A DNA stretch of 52,109 nt from an uncultured Acidobacteriota bacterium (GTDB taxonomy: Bacteria > Acidobacteriota > Terriglobia > Terriglobales > CAINCZ01), in NCBI GenBank assembly GCA_903847195.1, contig CAINCZ010000110.1, positions 1 through 52,109 on the forward strand, in the 5' to 3' direction. A model generated the notes under the pieces. That model was not told where the DNA came from, ran no database searches, and saw nothing but the letters and a program-made list of their open reading frames with translations. Below are positions 18,166 through 26,656 of this stretch, one piece after another (the stretch's first letter is position 1; every line of letters begins with the position of its first letter). Made by a program: the position numbers and the translations under genes.

Positions 18166-20220
18166 CTACCCCAGTTTCACCACCTCGCAGGCAAACAGCC
18201 GCTGCGGATGGCTGCCCGAAATCGGGTTCCAATAGCTGTCGTTCGTCAGCCGGTTGCTGCTGGCCAGACCGTCGGTGGGATTGCCCCAGCCGAAGTCCAT
18301 CATGGCCAGTCCGGGGCGGAGGTCGGATTTCAGCCTCACCTTGATCTCGACGTGGCCCTGCGGTGATGACAACTCGACGCGGTCGCCCTCGGCAATCTGG
18401 CGCGCGTCGGCGTCGACGGGTGAGAGCCAGAGCAGCGGCTCGGGATATGCCTTGGCCTGCGCCTTCAGGTTGCGGAACTTGGTGTGAACGTAGCTGGCCG
18501 TGCGGCGATTGGTGCAAAGCAGCGGATAAGCCGTGACGGCACGCGCGGTTTCAAGGTTGACGCCCGCGCCTTCGGTGAACAGCGGCAGAGGCGGCTGATT
18601 GGCCTTGGCGAACATCTGCGAGACGAATTCGAGCTTGCCGCTGGGCGTCTGGAATCCGGTCTTCTTGTACTTTTCAAATTCCGGTTGCGGCGTGCAGAAG
18701 ACAATGGATTCGCGTTCCAGTTGTTCGAGGGTGACGCCGCAGGGCTTGAGCATGTGCTCCACCCAGGTGCGCGAGTCGCGGAAGGGATAGCTGTCGCCGA
18801 GTCCCATGCGGCGCGCCAGTTCGCACTCCATCCAGGCAACATCGCGCGCCTCGCCCGGCGGGTCGGCAACGGGACGGCTGAAGGCGACGAAGCCGCGGTC
18901 GAAGGAAGCGTGCGCGCGGTAGCCGTAACGCTCAAACGGGGAGGTGGAGGGCAGCACGAGGTCGGCAACTTCGGCGGTCGACGAAAGGAAGATGTCGTCC
19001 ACCATCAGGAACTCGAGTTTGGCCAGCGCGCGGAGGGTGCGCTCCTGGTTGGCCTGAATGAGTACGGGATTGTGGTGATGCACGATCAGGGCGCGCGGGC
19101 GGGCCGGATCGTTGCGCAGCAGGGATTCTTTCACCACCGGAAACGGCACTTCCTTGAAGAGCGGATAGCGGTCGTACCAGAGGCGCTGCTGGGGCGGCAC
19201 GGTGTGCAGCATCAACTGTTTGGCAAAGGGCAGCAGGGCGGAGCCGCCGGGCACGTCGAGGTTGGCGGTCAGCCCGAGCAGGATGGCGATGGTGCGGGCG
19301 GCGTCGACGACGTTGCAGTACATGTCGAGGCCGTTGCCGTCGCAGACCGCGGCGGGGCGCGTGCCGGCGAATTCACGGGCGAAGGCGACGATCTTATCCT
19401 GGGGGACCCCCGTGATGGCCTCGGCCCAGACGGGCGTGAAGGTCTGCACGTGCTGCTTGAGTTCCTCAAAGCCCGAGGTATAGGCGGCGACGAAGGGCTC
19501 GTTATAGAGCTTTTCGTTGATGACGACGTTGATGAGGGCGAGGCCAAAGGCGACATCGGTGCCGGGCTTGATTTCGATCCACTCGCTGGCCTGCGCCGCG
19601 GTCTCGGAGCAGACGGGGTCAATGACGATGACGCGAACGCCGCGCACCTTGGCCCGCGCGATGATCTTGTCGAAACCTTCGTAGGCGCAGTAGGAGCCGT
19701 AGCGTTCGGTGGCGGCAGGGTTGTTGCCCCAGAAGACGATCAGGCGGGCACGGTCGAAGTCGGGTTCGGGCTTGGCTCCGGCGACGGCAAGCCAACCCAT
19801 CAACCGGGGCACGTGGCAGGTGTTGCCCGCACCGGTCAGATTGGGCGAGCCGAGGGCCTGCATGAAGTGCAGGAAACCGTCGCGCGCGTCGTAGTTCACC
19901 GGCGCCCCGGAGGCGCGCATGATGGCCGCGGGGCCGTGCTGACTGCGGATCGCGGTAAGGCGTTCGGCGGCGAAGTCAAGCGCCTCGTCCCACGAGACCG
20001 GTTTGAGGCCGGCAGGGGTGCGGCGCAAGGGACGGGTCAGGCGGTCAGGCGAGGTAGCAAGTTCCCTGGCCGCAAAGGCCTTGGGGCACAGGTAGCCCCG
20101 GCTGGCGGGATGGTCGGGATCGCCCGTGATGCTCTCAATGCCGCTCGCGCTGACGCGAACGAACATGCCGCAACCGCCATGACAGATGCCACAGATCGTA
20201 CGATAAACACCTGGCTGCAT
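18166..20220 (-). CDS. Molybdopterin oxidoreductase, single subunit with one [4Fe-4S] cluster
   Basis: A bis-MGD enzyme of the DMSO reductase superfamily, 684 residues, without signal peptide. The N-terminal CGICHGGC plus GYLCPKA provides a CxxCxxxC...C cluster site. GNTCHVPR near residue 130 places Cys-His at the metal-ligand position, as in Cys/Sec-ligated formate dehydrogenases. The nucleotide-binding motifs VFWGNNPA, VIVIDPVCSE and KPGTDVAFGLALINVVI follow. The C-terminal cofactor domain includes GKLEF and SPQGHVEI. No iron-sulfur or membrane subunit is adjacent, so it may be a soluble enzyme like acetylene hydratase or work with a distant partner. The substrate is unknown. GGAGG lies seven bases before the ATG. 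Confidence 0.82.
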   Translation of the reverse strand: MQPGVYRTICGICHGGCGMFVRVSASGIESITGDPDHPASRGYLCPKAFAARELATSPDRLTRPLRRTPAGLKPVSWDEALDFAAERLTAIRSQHGPAAIMRASGAPVNYDARDGFLHFMQALGSPNLTGAGNTCHVPRLMGWLAVAGAKPEPDFDRARLIVFWGNNPAATERYGSYCAYEGFDKIIARAKVRGVRVIVIDPVCSETAAQASEWIEIKPGTDVAFGLALINVVINEKLYNEPFVAAYTSGFEELKQHVQTFTPVWAEAITGVPQDKIVAFAREFAGTRPAAVCDGNGLDMYCNVVDAARTIAILLGLTANLDVPGGSALLPFAKQLMLHTVPPQQRLWYDRYPLFKEVPFPVVKESLLRNDPARPRALIVHHHNPVLIQANQERTLRALAKLEFLMVDDIFLSSTAEVADLVLPSTSPFERYGYRAHASFDRGFVAFSRPVADPPGEARDVAWMECELARRMGLGDSYPFRDSRTWVEHMLKPCGVTLEQLERESIVFCTPQPEFEKYKKTGFQTPSGKLEFVSQMFAKANQPPLPLFTEGAGVNLETARAVTAYPLLCTNRRTASYVHTKFRNLKAQAKAYPEPLLWLSPVDADARQIAEGDRVELSSPQGHVEIKVRLKSDLRPGLAMMDFGWGNPTDGLASSNRLTNDSYWNPISGSHPQRLFACEVVKLG

Positions 20221-20438
20221 CGCCTGACCTCCGAAATTTATAGTGGCGCACCGAAACGAATGAACAGCCCGGACCCGGCCCGCCTGTTAGGTGGAAGTTG
20301 CGACTATCATAATCACCCCGACAACGGTAGGGCTACGGTTATCTCAAGTAATGGGCGACAGGCAAAAGTCGCTTGGCAAGCGGGCGGGGGGGCATTACAT
20401 TCCTTGCAAGTCATGCAAAAGGCTCTAAGAAAATTCCT

Positions 20439-22646
20439 ATGAACGTAAGATCATTTTTCGCCGCCATTGTCGTCGTCGTTCTACTTCTGCACAGTTCTGT
20501 TTTTGCCGCGCCGGTGGAGGCGACGCCCAACCCGCGTCCGAAGATTGCGCTGGTTCTCGAGGGCGGGTCTGCGCTGGGGTTGGCCCACATCGGCGTCATC
20601 GAATGGCTGGAGCAGCACCACGTGCCGATCCGCTATGTGGCCGGCACCAGCATGGGCGGGCTGATCGGCGGCCTCTACGCAACGGGCGAGTCGCCGAAGG
20701 AGATGCGCGAACTGGTGTCGGGCATCGACTGGACCGCGACGCTGCGCGGGGAGACCCCGTTTGTCGACCTTTCGTACCGGCGCAAAGAGGACCGGCGGGA
20801 TTATCCCAACACGCTGGAGTTCGGGGTGCGTCACGGTGTGCAAATTCCGGAGGGCCTGAACTCGGGGCACTACGTGGGACTGATCTTCGACCGCGTCACC
20901 CTTCCCTACTCGACGACGCAGAACTTTTCCGAGTTGCCGATTCCCTTTGCCTGCGTCGGCACGGACCTGGCTTCGGGAAAGGAATTCGTCTTCCAGAACG
21001 GATCGCTGTCGCGGGCGCTGCGTTCGACCATGTCGCTGCCGGCGGTCTTTTCTCCAGTCAGGACCGGCGACCACATCTTTGCCGACGGCGGCCTGCTCAA
21101 CAACCTGCCGGTGGACGTGGCGCGGCAGATGGGAGCCGACCTGGTGATCGCCGTACACCTGCGCACCACGCCGGTGGATGCCCGCAAGCCGATGTCGGCG
21201 TTCGGCGTGCTGGGTCGCGCGGTTTCAGTGTCGATTTCTGCCAATGAACTGCGCCACATCGAGCAAATGCACGCGGCCGACGTGCTGATTACGGTGGACG
21301 TGGCCGGCTTCGATGGCACCGATTATGAGAAGTCGGCGGCGCTGATCGCGAAAGGGCTAGAGGCAGCGACGGCAAAGGCGGCGATCCTGTCGGCGCTCAG
21401 CGTGGATGACGCCGCGTGGAATGAATACCTAGCGGCGCGCAACTCGCGGCGCAAGACCACTCCGAAGCCGGCTTTCGTAGAAGTGGCCGGGGTGAAGTCC
21501 GGCCTGGCGAGGGACATTCAGAAGCAGCTGGCGCCGTATGCGGGCAAGCCGCTGGATACGGCGGCGCTGGAAGAGCAGTTGACGCTGATCACCGGTTCGG
21601 GGCGGTATGCGCGCATCGGCTACCAGATGGTGGAGCGCGACGGCCAGATCGGATTGCGGGCCACGGCGGAGGAGAAATCGTATGGGCCGCCCTTTGTGCG
21701 ACCGCTGGTGGTGGTGGACGGCTCCGACCACAAGCACATTCGCTTCACCGTCGGCGCGCGGGTAACTTTCTTTGACATAGGCGTGGTGGGTTCGGAGTGG
21801 CGCAGCGACATCACGGTGGGTTCCGAATACCGGCTCGCATCGGAGTACTACCGGCCGCTGCGACGTGGCTCGCGCTGGTTCGTGGCGCCGCAGGTGCTCG
21901 CCGAGAGCACGACGATCAATGCGTTTTTCAAGGACCAGATGATTGCCGAGTACGGCAACCAGCAGGTGGGCGGCGCCTTGGACCTCGGGTATGCGTTCAG
22001 TCGCAAGTCGGAGATCAGGCTGGGGTATTTCGCCGCCCACGAAAAGCTCTGGCCGCAGATCGGCGACCGCGAAGTGATGCCGAGCTTGAGTGGCCGCGTC
22101 GGCACGGCGCGGCTGCGGTATGCGTACACGAATCTGGATGATCCAGCAATTCCGCGCAGTGGATTTGCCCTTCAAGCGCGTGCGCAGTGGTTCGATGCCA
22201 GCCCTGGGGCCACGGCGGGTTTCCCGCTGTCGGAGCTGTCTTTGTGGGCGTTCAAGCGCATCAGCAAGCCGGCGTCTTTGCTGTTCAGCGCCAGCGGCGG
22301 CACGACGTTCGGGCACAACGAAACCGGCCTGTCGCCGTTTGCGCTGGGTGGCCCGGCTACGCTGGCCGCTTACGGCACGAATGAGTTGATGACGAACCAG
22401 TATTTCCTGTTCCGCGCGGGCTACCTACGGGAACTGGTGAAGCTGGGATTCATGGGAGACAAGTTGTACGTGCTGGGCGCGTATGAGTTGGGCAAGGCTT
22501 ACGACCTGCCCGAGGCGTCGCGTTTGCCCAACAACATCGTCGGCGCGCTGATGGTGAACACGATGTTCGGTCCGGCGCAGATTGGAGCAAGCTTCGGCGA
22601 CACGGGACATCACCGAATCTTTTTCTCGGTGGGAAGAATCTTCTGA
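20439..22646 (+). CDS. Patatin-like phospholipase with POTRA and outer-membrane beta-barrel (type Vd autotransporter, PlpD-like)
   Basis: Probably a lipase exported and anchored by its own barrel. The 735-residue length is close to PlpD (728). The ATG at 20439 begins a signal peptide (MNVRSFFAAIVVVVLLLHSS, cleavage near VFA-AP). The patatin domain (about 35-310) has the oxyanion-type loop EGGSALGLAHIG, nucleophile Ser71 in GTSMGG, and Asp216 in FADGGLLNN, a complete Ser-Asp dyad. Residues about 340-420 look like one POTRA. The rest is a BamA-type 16-strand barrel ending in Phe (FFSVGRIF), the Bam-recognition signal. The gene stands alone; an upstream promoter could not be assigned. Confidence 0.88.
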   Translation: MNVRSFFAAIVVVVLLLHSSVFAAPVEATPNPRPKIALVLEGGSALGLAHIGVIEWLEQHHVPIRYVAGTSMGGLIGGLYATGESPKEMRELVSGIDWTATLRGETPFVDLSYRRKEDRRDYPNTLEFGVRHGVQIPEGLNSGHYVGLIFDRVTLPYSTTQNFSELPIPFACVGTDLASGKEFVFQNGSLSRALRSTMSLPAVFSPVRTGDHIFADGGLLNNLPVDVARQMGADLVIAVHLRTTPVDARKPMSAFGVLGRAVSVSISANELRHIEQMHAADVLITVDVAGFDGTDYEKSAALIAKGLEAATAKAAILSALSVDDAAWNEYLAARNSRRKTTPKPAFVEVAGVKSGLARDIQKQLAPYAGKPLDTAALEEQLTLITGSGRYARIGYQMVERDGQIGLRATAEEKSYGPPFVRPLVVVDGSDHKHIRFTVGARVTFFDIGVVGSEWRSDITVGSEYRLASEYYRPLRRGSRWFVAPQVLAESTTINAFFKDQMIAEYGNQQVGGALDLGYAFSRKSEIRLGYFAAHEKLWPQIGDREVMPSLSGRVGTARLRYAYTNLDDPAIPRSGFALQARAQWFDASPGATAGFPLSELSLWAFKRISKPASLLFSASGGTTFGHNETGLSPFALGGPATLAAYGTNELMTNQYFLFRAGYLRELVKLGFMGDKLYVLGAYELGKAYDLPEASRLPNNIVGALMVNTMFGPAQIGASFGDTGHHRIFFSVGRIF

Positions 22647-22673
22647 CATTAGACCGGCAAATCGGAAAGTAAG

Positions 22674-22716
22674 ACACGACGGCCTGCACGGCTCAAACGC
22701 GTGCAGGCCGTCGTGT
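22674..22716. terminator. Long hairpin between patatin gene and galE
   Basis: A 17-bp perfect inverted repeat (ACACGACGGCCTGCACG and its complement, loop GCTCAAACG) between the convergent genes. T-runs are short, but the stem is very stable; it probably ends both transcripts. Confidence 0.75.
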
Positions 22717-22750
22717 TTCAGGCAGGATGCGCTGGAAGCGTTGCCGCCGC

Positions 22751-23764
22751 TTAACCGGCGGGGCGGCGTGGTTCCCGGTCGCGATAGCCGTAGGGATGCT
22801 CGCAATGCCAGGCCCAGGCGCTGGCCACAATGCTCTCGATGTCGCAGTAACGCGGCTGCCAGCCCAGTTCAGTTCGAATCTTGTCGCAACTGGCGACGAG
22901 GATCGCCGGATCGCCCGGACGGCGCGCAACGCGCGTGGCGGGGATTTCGCATCCGGTAACGCGGCGCGCGACTTCCGCCAGTTCCAGGACGCTGGTGCCG
23001 CAGCCGGAGCCGAGGTTATAGATCATAGGCTCGTCGGGCTTCTGATTTACCAGCCGGTCGAGGGCGAGCAGGTGGGCCGCGGCAAGGTCGCTGACGTGGA
23101 CATAATCGCGCACGCAGGAGCCGTCGGGCGTGTCGTAGTCGGTGCCGTAGATGGCGAGTCCGCTGCGGCGCTGCATGGCGACCTGCAGCACCAGCGGGAT
23201 CAGGTGCGTTTCCGGCTGATGGTCTTCCCCGAGGAACTGCGTGGCGCCGGCGGCGTTGAAGTAGCGCAGGCTGGCGTAGCGCACGCCGTGGATGCGGTGG
23301 AACCAGCGCAGCATGCGCTCCACCAGCAGTTTGGATTCTCCGTAGGCGTTGGTGGGCTCGAGCGCAGCGTCCTCGCGAATCGGGGTGGAGAGCGGCTCTC
23401 CATACAGAGCGGCCGTCGAGGAAAACACGAGCGACTGCACCTGGTGAGCGGCCATGGCCTCCAGCAAGGTCAGCGCGTGGGCTGAGTTGTTGCGGAAATA
23501 GCGTCCGGGCGCCTGCATGGACTCGCCGGCCTCAATGAAGGCGGCGAAGTGCAGGACGGCGTCGATGGCGTGTTCGCGGAAGACACGGTCGAGCGCCCGC
23601 CGTTCATTGATATCGGCCACCACGAGCTGGGCCTGGGGATGAACCGCGTCGCGGTGCCCTTTACTCAAATTGTCATAGACCACGACGTCGTGGCCGGCAT
23701 CGATCAGCTGCGCGGTCACGACGCTGCCGATGTAGCCCGCTCCGCCTGTTACCAGTACTTTCAC
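22751..23764 (-). CDS. galE: UDP-glucose 4-epimerase
   Basis: Interconverts UDP-glucose and UDP-galactose with tightly bound NAD, supplying sugar donors for the polysaccharide genes. The 337-residue product is a short-chain dehydrogenase with VTGGAGYIGS at the N-terminus, the catalytic SSTAALYG and YGESK (Tyr-x3-Lys), and LRYFNAAGA. The start is the GTG at 23764, with AAGG close upstream, since GalE begins MKVLVTGGAGYIG; the open frame runs 18 codons further but has no support. It is last of four nucleotide-sugar genes (rfbB-rfbA-rfbC-galE), 77 bases after rfbC. Confidence 0.93.
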   Translation of the reverse strand: MKVLVTGGAGYIGSVVTAQLIDAGHDVVVYDNLSKGHRDAVHPQAQLVVADINERRALDRVFREHAIDAVLHFAAFIEAGESMQAPGRYFRNNSAHALTLLEAMAAHQVQSLVFSSTAALYGEPLSTPIREDAALEPTNAYGESKLLVERMLRWFHRIHGVRYASLRYFNAAGATQFLGEDHQPETHLIPLVLQVAMQRRSGLAIYGTDYDTPDGSCVRDYVHVSDLAAAHLLALDRLVNQKPDEPMIYNLGSGCGTSVLELAEVARRVTGCEIPATRVARRPGDPAILVASCDKIRTELGWQPRYCDIESIVASAWAWHCEHPYGYRDREPRRPAG

Positions 23765-23841
23765 AAAACCTTCGATCTCACCCGCTACGGGTTCGAGGAG
23801 TGGCCGCAAAGGCGGCACCCCAAGAACCGGCCCGGATGGAT

Positions 23842-24432
23842 TTAATTCACCAAGCTAAGAACCTTCTTTGCGCGCTTCTCGGGGCCCGGCAAACCGAGGA
23901 GAAACATATTGAAGCTGAGACCCGCTTCATCCTTGGCCGAGAGCACGGCTGGTCCGGTCAGGGGCCAGGCAATGCCAAGATCCGGATCGTCCCAAAGCAG
24001 CGTGCGTTCCTGCGACGGAGTCCAGTAGTTGGTGACCTTGTAGAGGACCACAGCCTCCTCCGAGGTCACACAGAAGCCGTGCGCCAGGCCGGGCGGGATC
24101 CACAGGGCCTGCCCGCGCTCGGCATCCAGTTCTACGCCGAAGTGACGCCCGAAGGTGGGCGAGTCGGTGCGAATGTCGAGGGCCACATCGTAGATGGAGC
24201 CATGCAGCACGCGGACCAGCTTGCCTTGCGGATGGCGCGCCTGGTAGTGCAACCCGCGCACGACGTTGCGCACGGAGCGCGAGACATTGTCCTGCACGAA
24301 GCGCTGGTTGACGCCCACGCAGGCCAGTTCCCGTCGGTTGTAGCTCTCCAGGAAACAGCCGCGACGATCACGGAATATATCCGACTGCAGAACCATGACT
24401 CCGGAGATGTAACTGCGTGTCACCTGCATCAT
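23842..24432 (-). CDS. rfbC: dTDP-4-dehydrorhamnose 3,5-epimerase
   Basis: Third step of dTDP-L-rhamnose synthesis (RmlC). The 196-residue cupin protein has [19 protein letters not shown], the GLHYQ motif with the catalytic His, [16 protein letters not shown], and PPGLAHGF with the second His. The C-terminal extension ILL-like [11 protein letters not shown] is unremarkable. The ATG at 24432 overlaps the rfbA stop codon (ATGA), so translation is coupled; a second ATG follows immediately at 24429. Confidence 0.93.
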   Translation of the reverse strand: MMQVTRSYISGVMVLQSDIFRDRRGCFLESYNRRELACVGVNQRFVQDNVSRSVRNVVRGLHYQARHPQGKLVRVLHGSIYDVALDIRTDSPTFGRHFGVELDAERGQALWIPPGLAHGFCVTSEEAVVLYKVTNYWTPSQERTLLWDDPDLGIAWPLTGPAVLSAKDEAGLSFNMFLLGLPGPEKRAKKVLSLVN

Positions 24433-25343
24433 GCTGTCTCTTCCAATGGCTGCTCGCATTCCTGCAGCAGGTGGTGGAGGTAGCTGCCGTATTCACTCTT
24501 GCCGTAGCGCGCCGCGAGCACCTCGAGTGCGCCGGAATCGATCATGCCCACGCGGAACGCGACCTCTTCCGGACAGGCGACCTTGAGTCCCTGGCGCTTC
24601 TCGATGGTCTCGATAAACATGGAGGCCTGGAGCAGCGAGGAGTGGGTGCCGGTATCGAGCCATGCGCTGCCGCGACCGAGGCGTTCGACCCTCAGTTCGC
24701 CGGAGCGCAGGTAGGCGAGGTTAACGTCGGTGATTTCGAGTTCGCCGCGGCCCGACGGCCGCAGATTGCGGGCGATCTGGGAGACTCGCTGGTCGTAGAA
24801 ATACAGTCCCGTGACCGCCAGCTTGGAACGCGGCACCTTCGGCTTTTCCTCGATGCTGAGTGCACGGCCGGAGCGGTCGACCTCAACCACCCCGTAACGC
24901 TCGGGATCTTCCACGTGATAGGCGAAGACCGTGGCGCCGCTGGTGCGCTGCGCGGCCTGCTGCACGGTGGCACTGAGGTTAGAGCCGTAAAAGAGGTTGT
25001 CGCCCAGGATCAACGCACACGGCGATCCGTGCAGGAAGCTCTCACCGATCAGGAAAGCTTCGGCAATGCCGTTGGGCGAGGCCTGCGTGGCGTATGCAAT
25101 GTTGAGACCCCACTGGCTGCCGTCGCCCAGCAGATACTCGAAGCGGCTGCTGTCGCGCGGCGTCGTGATGATCAGGATGTCGCTGATGCCGGCCAGCATG
25201 AGCGTGGTCAGCGGGTAGTAGATCATCGGCTTGTCATAGATGGGCAACAACGACTTGGAGATGACGCGAGTGACAGGGTGCAGCCGGGTTCCACTGCCGC
25301 CGGCCAGAATGATGCCCTTGTAGCTGGTCTTGCTGGAGTTCAT
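24429..25343 (-). CDS. rfbA: Glucose-1-phosphate thymidylyltransferase
   Basis: First step of dTDP-rhamnose synthesis (RmlA): dTTP + glucose-1-phosphate to dTDP-glucose. The 304-residue protein carries [26 protein letters not shown] in two parts: the nucleotide-binding GGSGTRL and the Lys of [15 protein letters not shown]. It continues with LGDNLFYG (Asp for Mg) and GLYFYD. The ATG at 25343 has GAAGG upstream. It sits 35 bases after rfbB and overlaps rfbC by four bases. Confidence 0.95.
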   Translation of the reverse strand: MNSSKTSYKGIILAGGSGTRLHPVTRVISKSLLPIYDKPMIYYPLTTLMLAGISDILIITTPRDSSRFEYLLGDGSQWGLNIAYATQASPNGIAEAFLIGESFLHGSPCALILGDNLFYGSNLSATVQQAAQRTSGATVFAYHVEDPERYGVVEVDRSGRALSIEEKPKVPRSKLAVTGLYFYDQRVSQIARNLRPSGRGELEITDVNLAYLRSGELRVERLGRGSAWLDTGTHSSLLQASMFIETIEKRQGLKVACPEEVAFRVGMIDSGALEVLAARYGKSEYGSYLHHLLQECEQPLEETA

Positions 25344-25378
25344 CGCTTGCCTTCTTCTCTCCGTTGCGGGTTCGCGCA

Positions 25379-26467
25379 CTAGACAGCGGCGCGGTGTTCA
25401 TAGTTGCAGGCGATCCAGTGCAGATATTCGCCGCTGACGATGCTGTCGAGCCATTCGGTATTGGCCAGATACCATTGCAAGGTGCGGCGCATGCCTCCGG
25501 CGAAATCGCAGGAAGGCCTCCAGTCAAGTTCGCGCTGGATCTTAGAGGAGTTGACCGCGTAACGGCGGTCATGGCCGGGGCGGTCCTTTACGAACGCGAT
25601 CTGCTGGCTGTAAGAAGCGTCCGCGGGGACAAGTTCGTCCAACAGCGCGCAGATGGTCTGCACAACGTCGCGATTGGTCCGCTCGGAATTGCCGCCGATG
25701 TTGTAGGTCTGGCCCACCAGACCGCGCTGGAGGACAGCATCGATGGCCGAGCAATGATCATCCACGAAGAGCCAGTCGCGCACATTGAGGCCATCGCCAT
25801 AGATCGGCAGGCTCTCACCGCGCAGGGCGCGAAGGATCACCAGGGGAATCAACTTCTCGGGGAACTGGTACGGACCGTAGTTGTTCGAGCAGTTGGTGAC
25901 CAGCGTGGGCAGTCCATAGGTGTGGTGATAGGCGCGCACGAGGTGGTCGGAGGCTGCCTTGGATGCCGCGTACGGGCTGTTTGGCTGGTACGGGGTGTCC
26001 TCGGTGAAGGCCGGGTCGTCGGGTCCAAGCGAGCCGAATACCTCATCGGTTGAAACGTGGAGGAAGCGGAAGCTGTCTTTCTGTTCCCCGCGCAGTTCCG
26101 ACCAGTACTGCTCGGCCGCGCGCAGCAGGCGGAAGGTACCGACGGTGTTGGTTTCCAGGAATGCCTCAGGAACGGCGATAGAGCGGTCGACGTGGCTTTC
26201 CGCTGCGAAGTGCACGATCGCCGAAGGGCGATAATCGCGTAGCAGGTTCGCTGCGAGGCTATGGTCGCAAATATCTCCCCTGACAAAGGTGTAATTCGAG
26301 CCTTCGTAACCCGCCAGGTTCTGCGGATTCGCCGCATAAGTGCATTTGTCGAGATTGATGATTTCACGGCCGCCCTGGGCCATCTGGCGCCGGATGTAGT
26401 TGGTACCGATGAATCCGCAGCCTCCGGTTACCAGGATCCGCTCCGGACTGTGGTTACTCTTCGTCAT
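25379..26467 (-). CDS. rfbB: dTDP-glucose 4,6-dehydratase
   Basis: Second step of dTDP-rhamnose synthesis (RmlB), converting dTDP-glucose to the 4-keto-6-deoxy intermediate with bound NAD. The 362-residue protein has [37 protein letters not shown] (Thr-Asp-Glu, the family's catalytic triplet), [15 protein letters not shown], and [15 protein letters not shown]. It is first in the operon. The frame is open upstream to 26599, but resemblance starts at the ATG at 26467. RmlD (the final reductase) is not in this window. Confidence 0.95.
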   Translation of the reverse strand: MTKSNHSPERILVTGGCGFIGTNYIRRQMAQGGREIINLDKCTYAANPQNLAGYEGSNYTFVRGDICDHSLAANLLRDYRPSAIVHFAAESHVDRSIAVPEAFLETNTVGTFRLLRAAEQYWSELRGEQKDSFRFLHVSTDEVFGSLGPDDPAFTEDTPYQPNSPYAASKAASDHLVRAYHHTYGLPTLVTNCSNNYGPYQFPEKLIPLVILRALRGESLPIYGDGLNVRDWLFVDDHCSAIDAVLQRGLVGQTYNIGGNSERTNRDVVQTICALLDELVPADASYSQQIAFVKDRPGHDRRYAVNSSKIQRELDWRPSCDFAGGMRRTLQWYLANTEWLDSIVSGEYLHWIACNYEHRAAV

Positions 26468-26524
26468 GACTTTCACGCTTTGCCTCCGCCAAACCAGAAT
26501 GAAGGCAAGCCGAAAATGGGCATA

Positions 26525-26540
26525 TGCCCCTTCAGGGGCA
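26525..26540. promoter_or_regulatory. Palindrome TGCCCC-N4-GGGGCA between rfbB and the sigma-54 activator gene
   Basis: TGCCCC-TTCA-GGGGCA, a perfect 6-bp inverted repeat. The same palindrome occurs at 48885-48900 and, with one mismatch, at 48965-48980, both in the STAS/H-NOX intergenic region. It is a candidate enhancer site for the NtrC-family regulator encoded beside it. Confidence 0.5.
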
Positions 26541-26656
26541 GCCGAGGTCCAACGGGGGGCAACGGGCGAGAATGCTGCAAAGTGTAACCGGATCAACATG
26601 GCAGGTGCGAAGCGGGGCGCGGTGATTCATAATTGAGAGAATCACAGGCAGGGGAA

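Noticed and set aside
18484..20442. 652-codon open frame on the plus strand opposite the second Mo enzyme
   Set aside because: Antisense shadow caused by codon bias; composition is Gly/Val/Asp-rich without domain signatures, and the minus strand encodes a clear molybdoenzyme.
26433..26490. Sigma-54-like TGGTTTGGCGGAGGCA before rfbB
   Set aside because: GG-N10-GC is present, but TGGTTT does not match the -24 box, and +1 would fall on the start codon; GG-N10-GC alone is frequent in GC-rich DNA.
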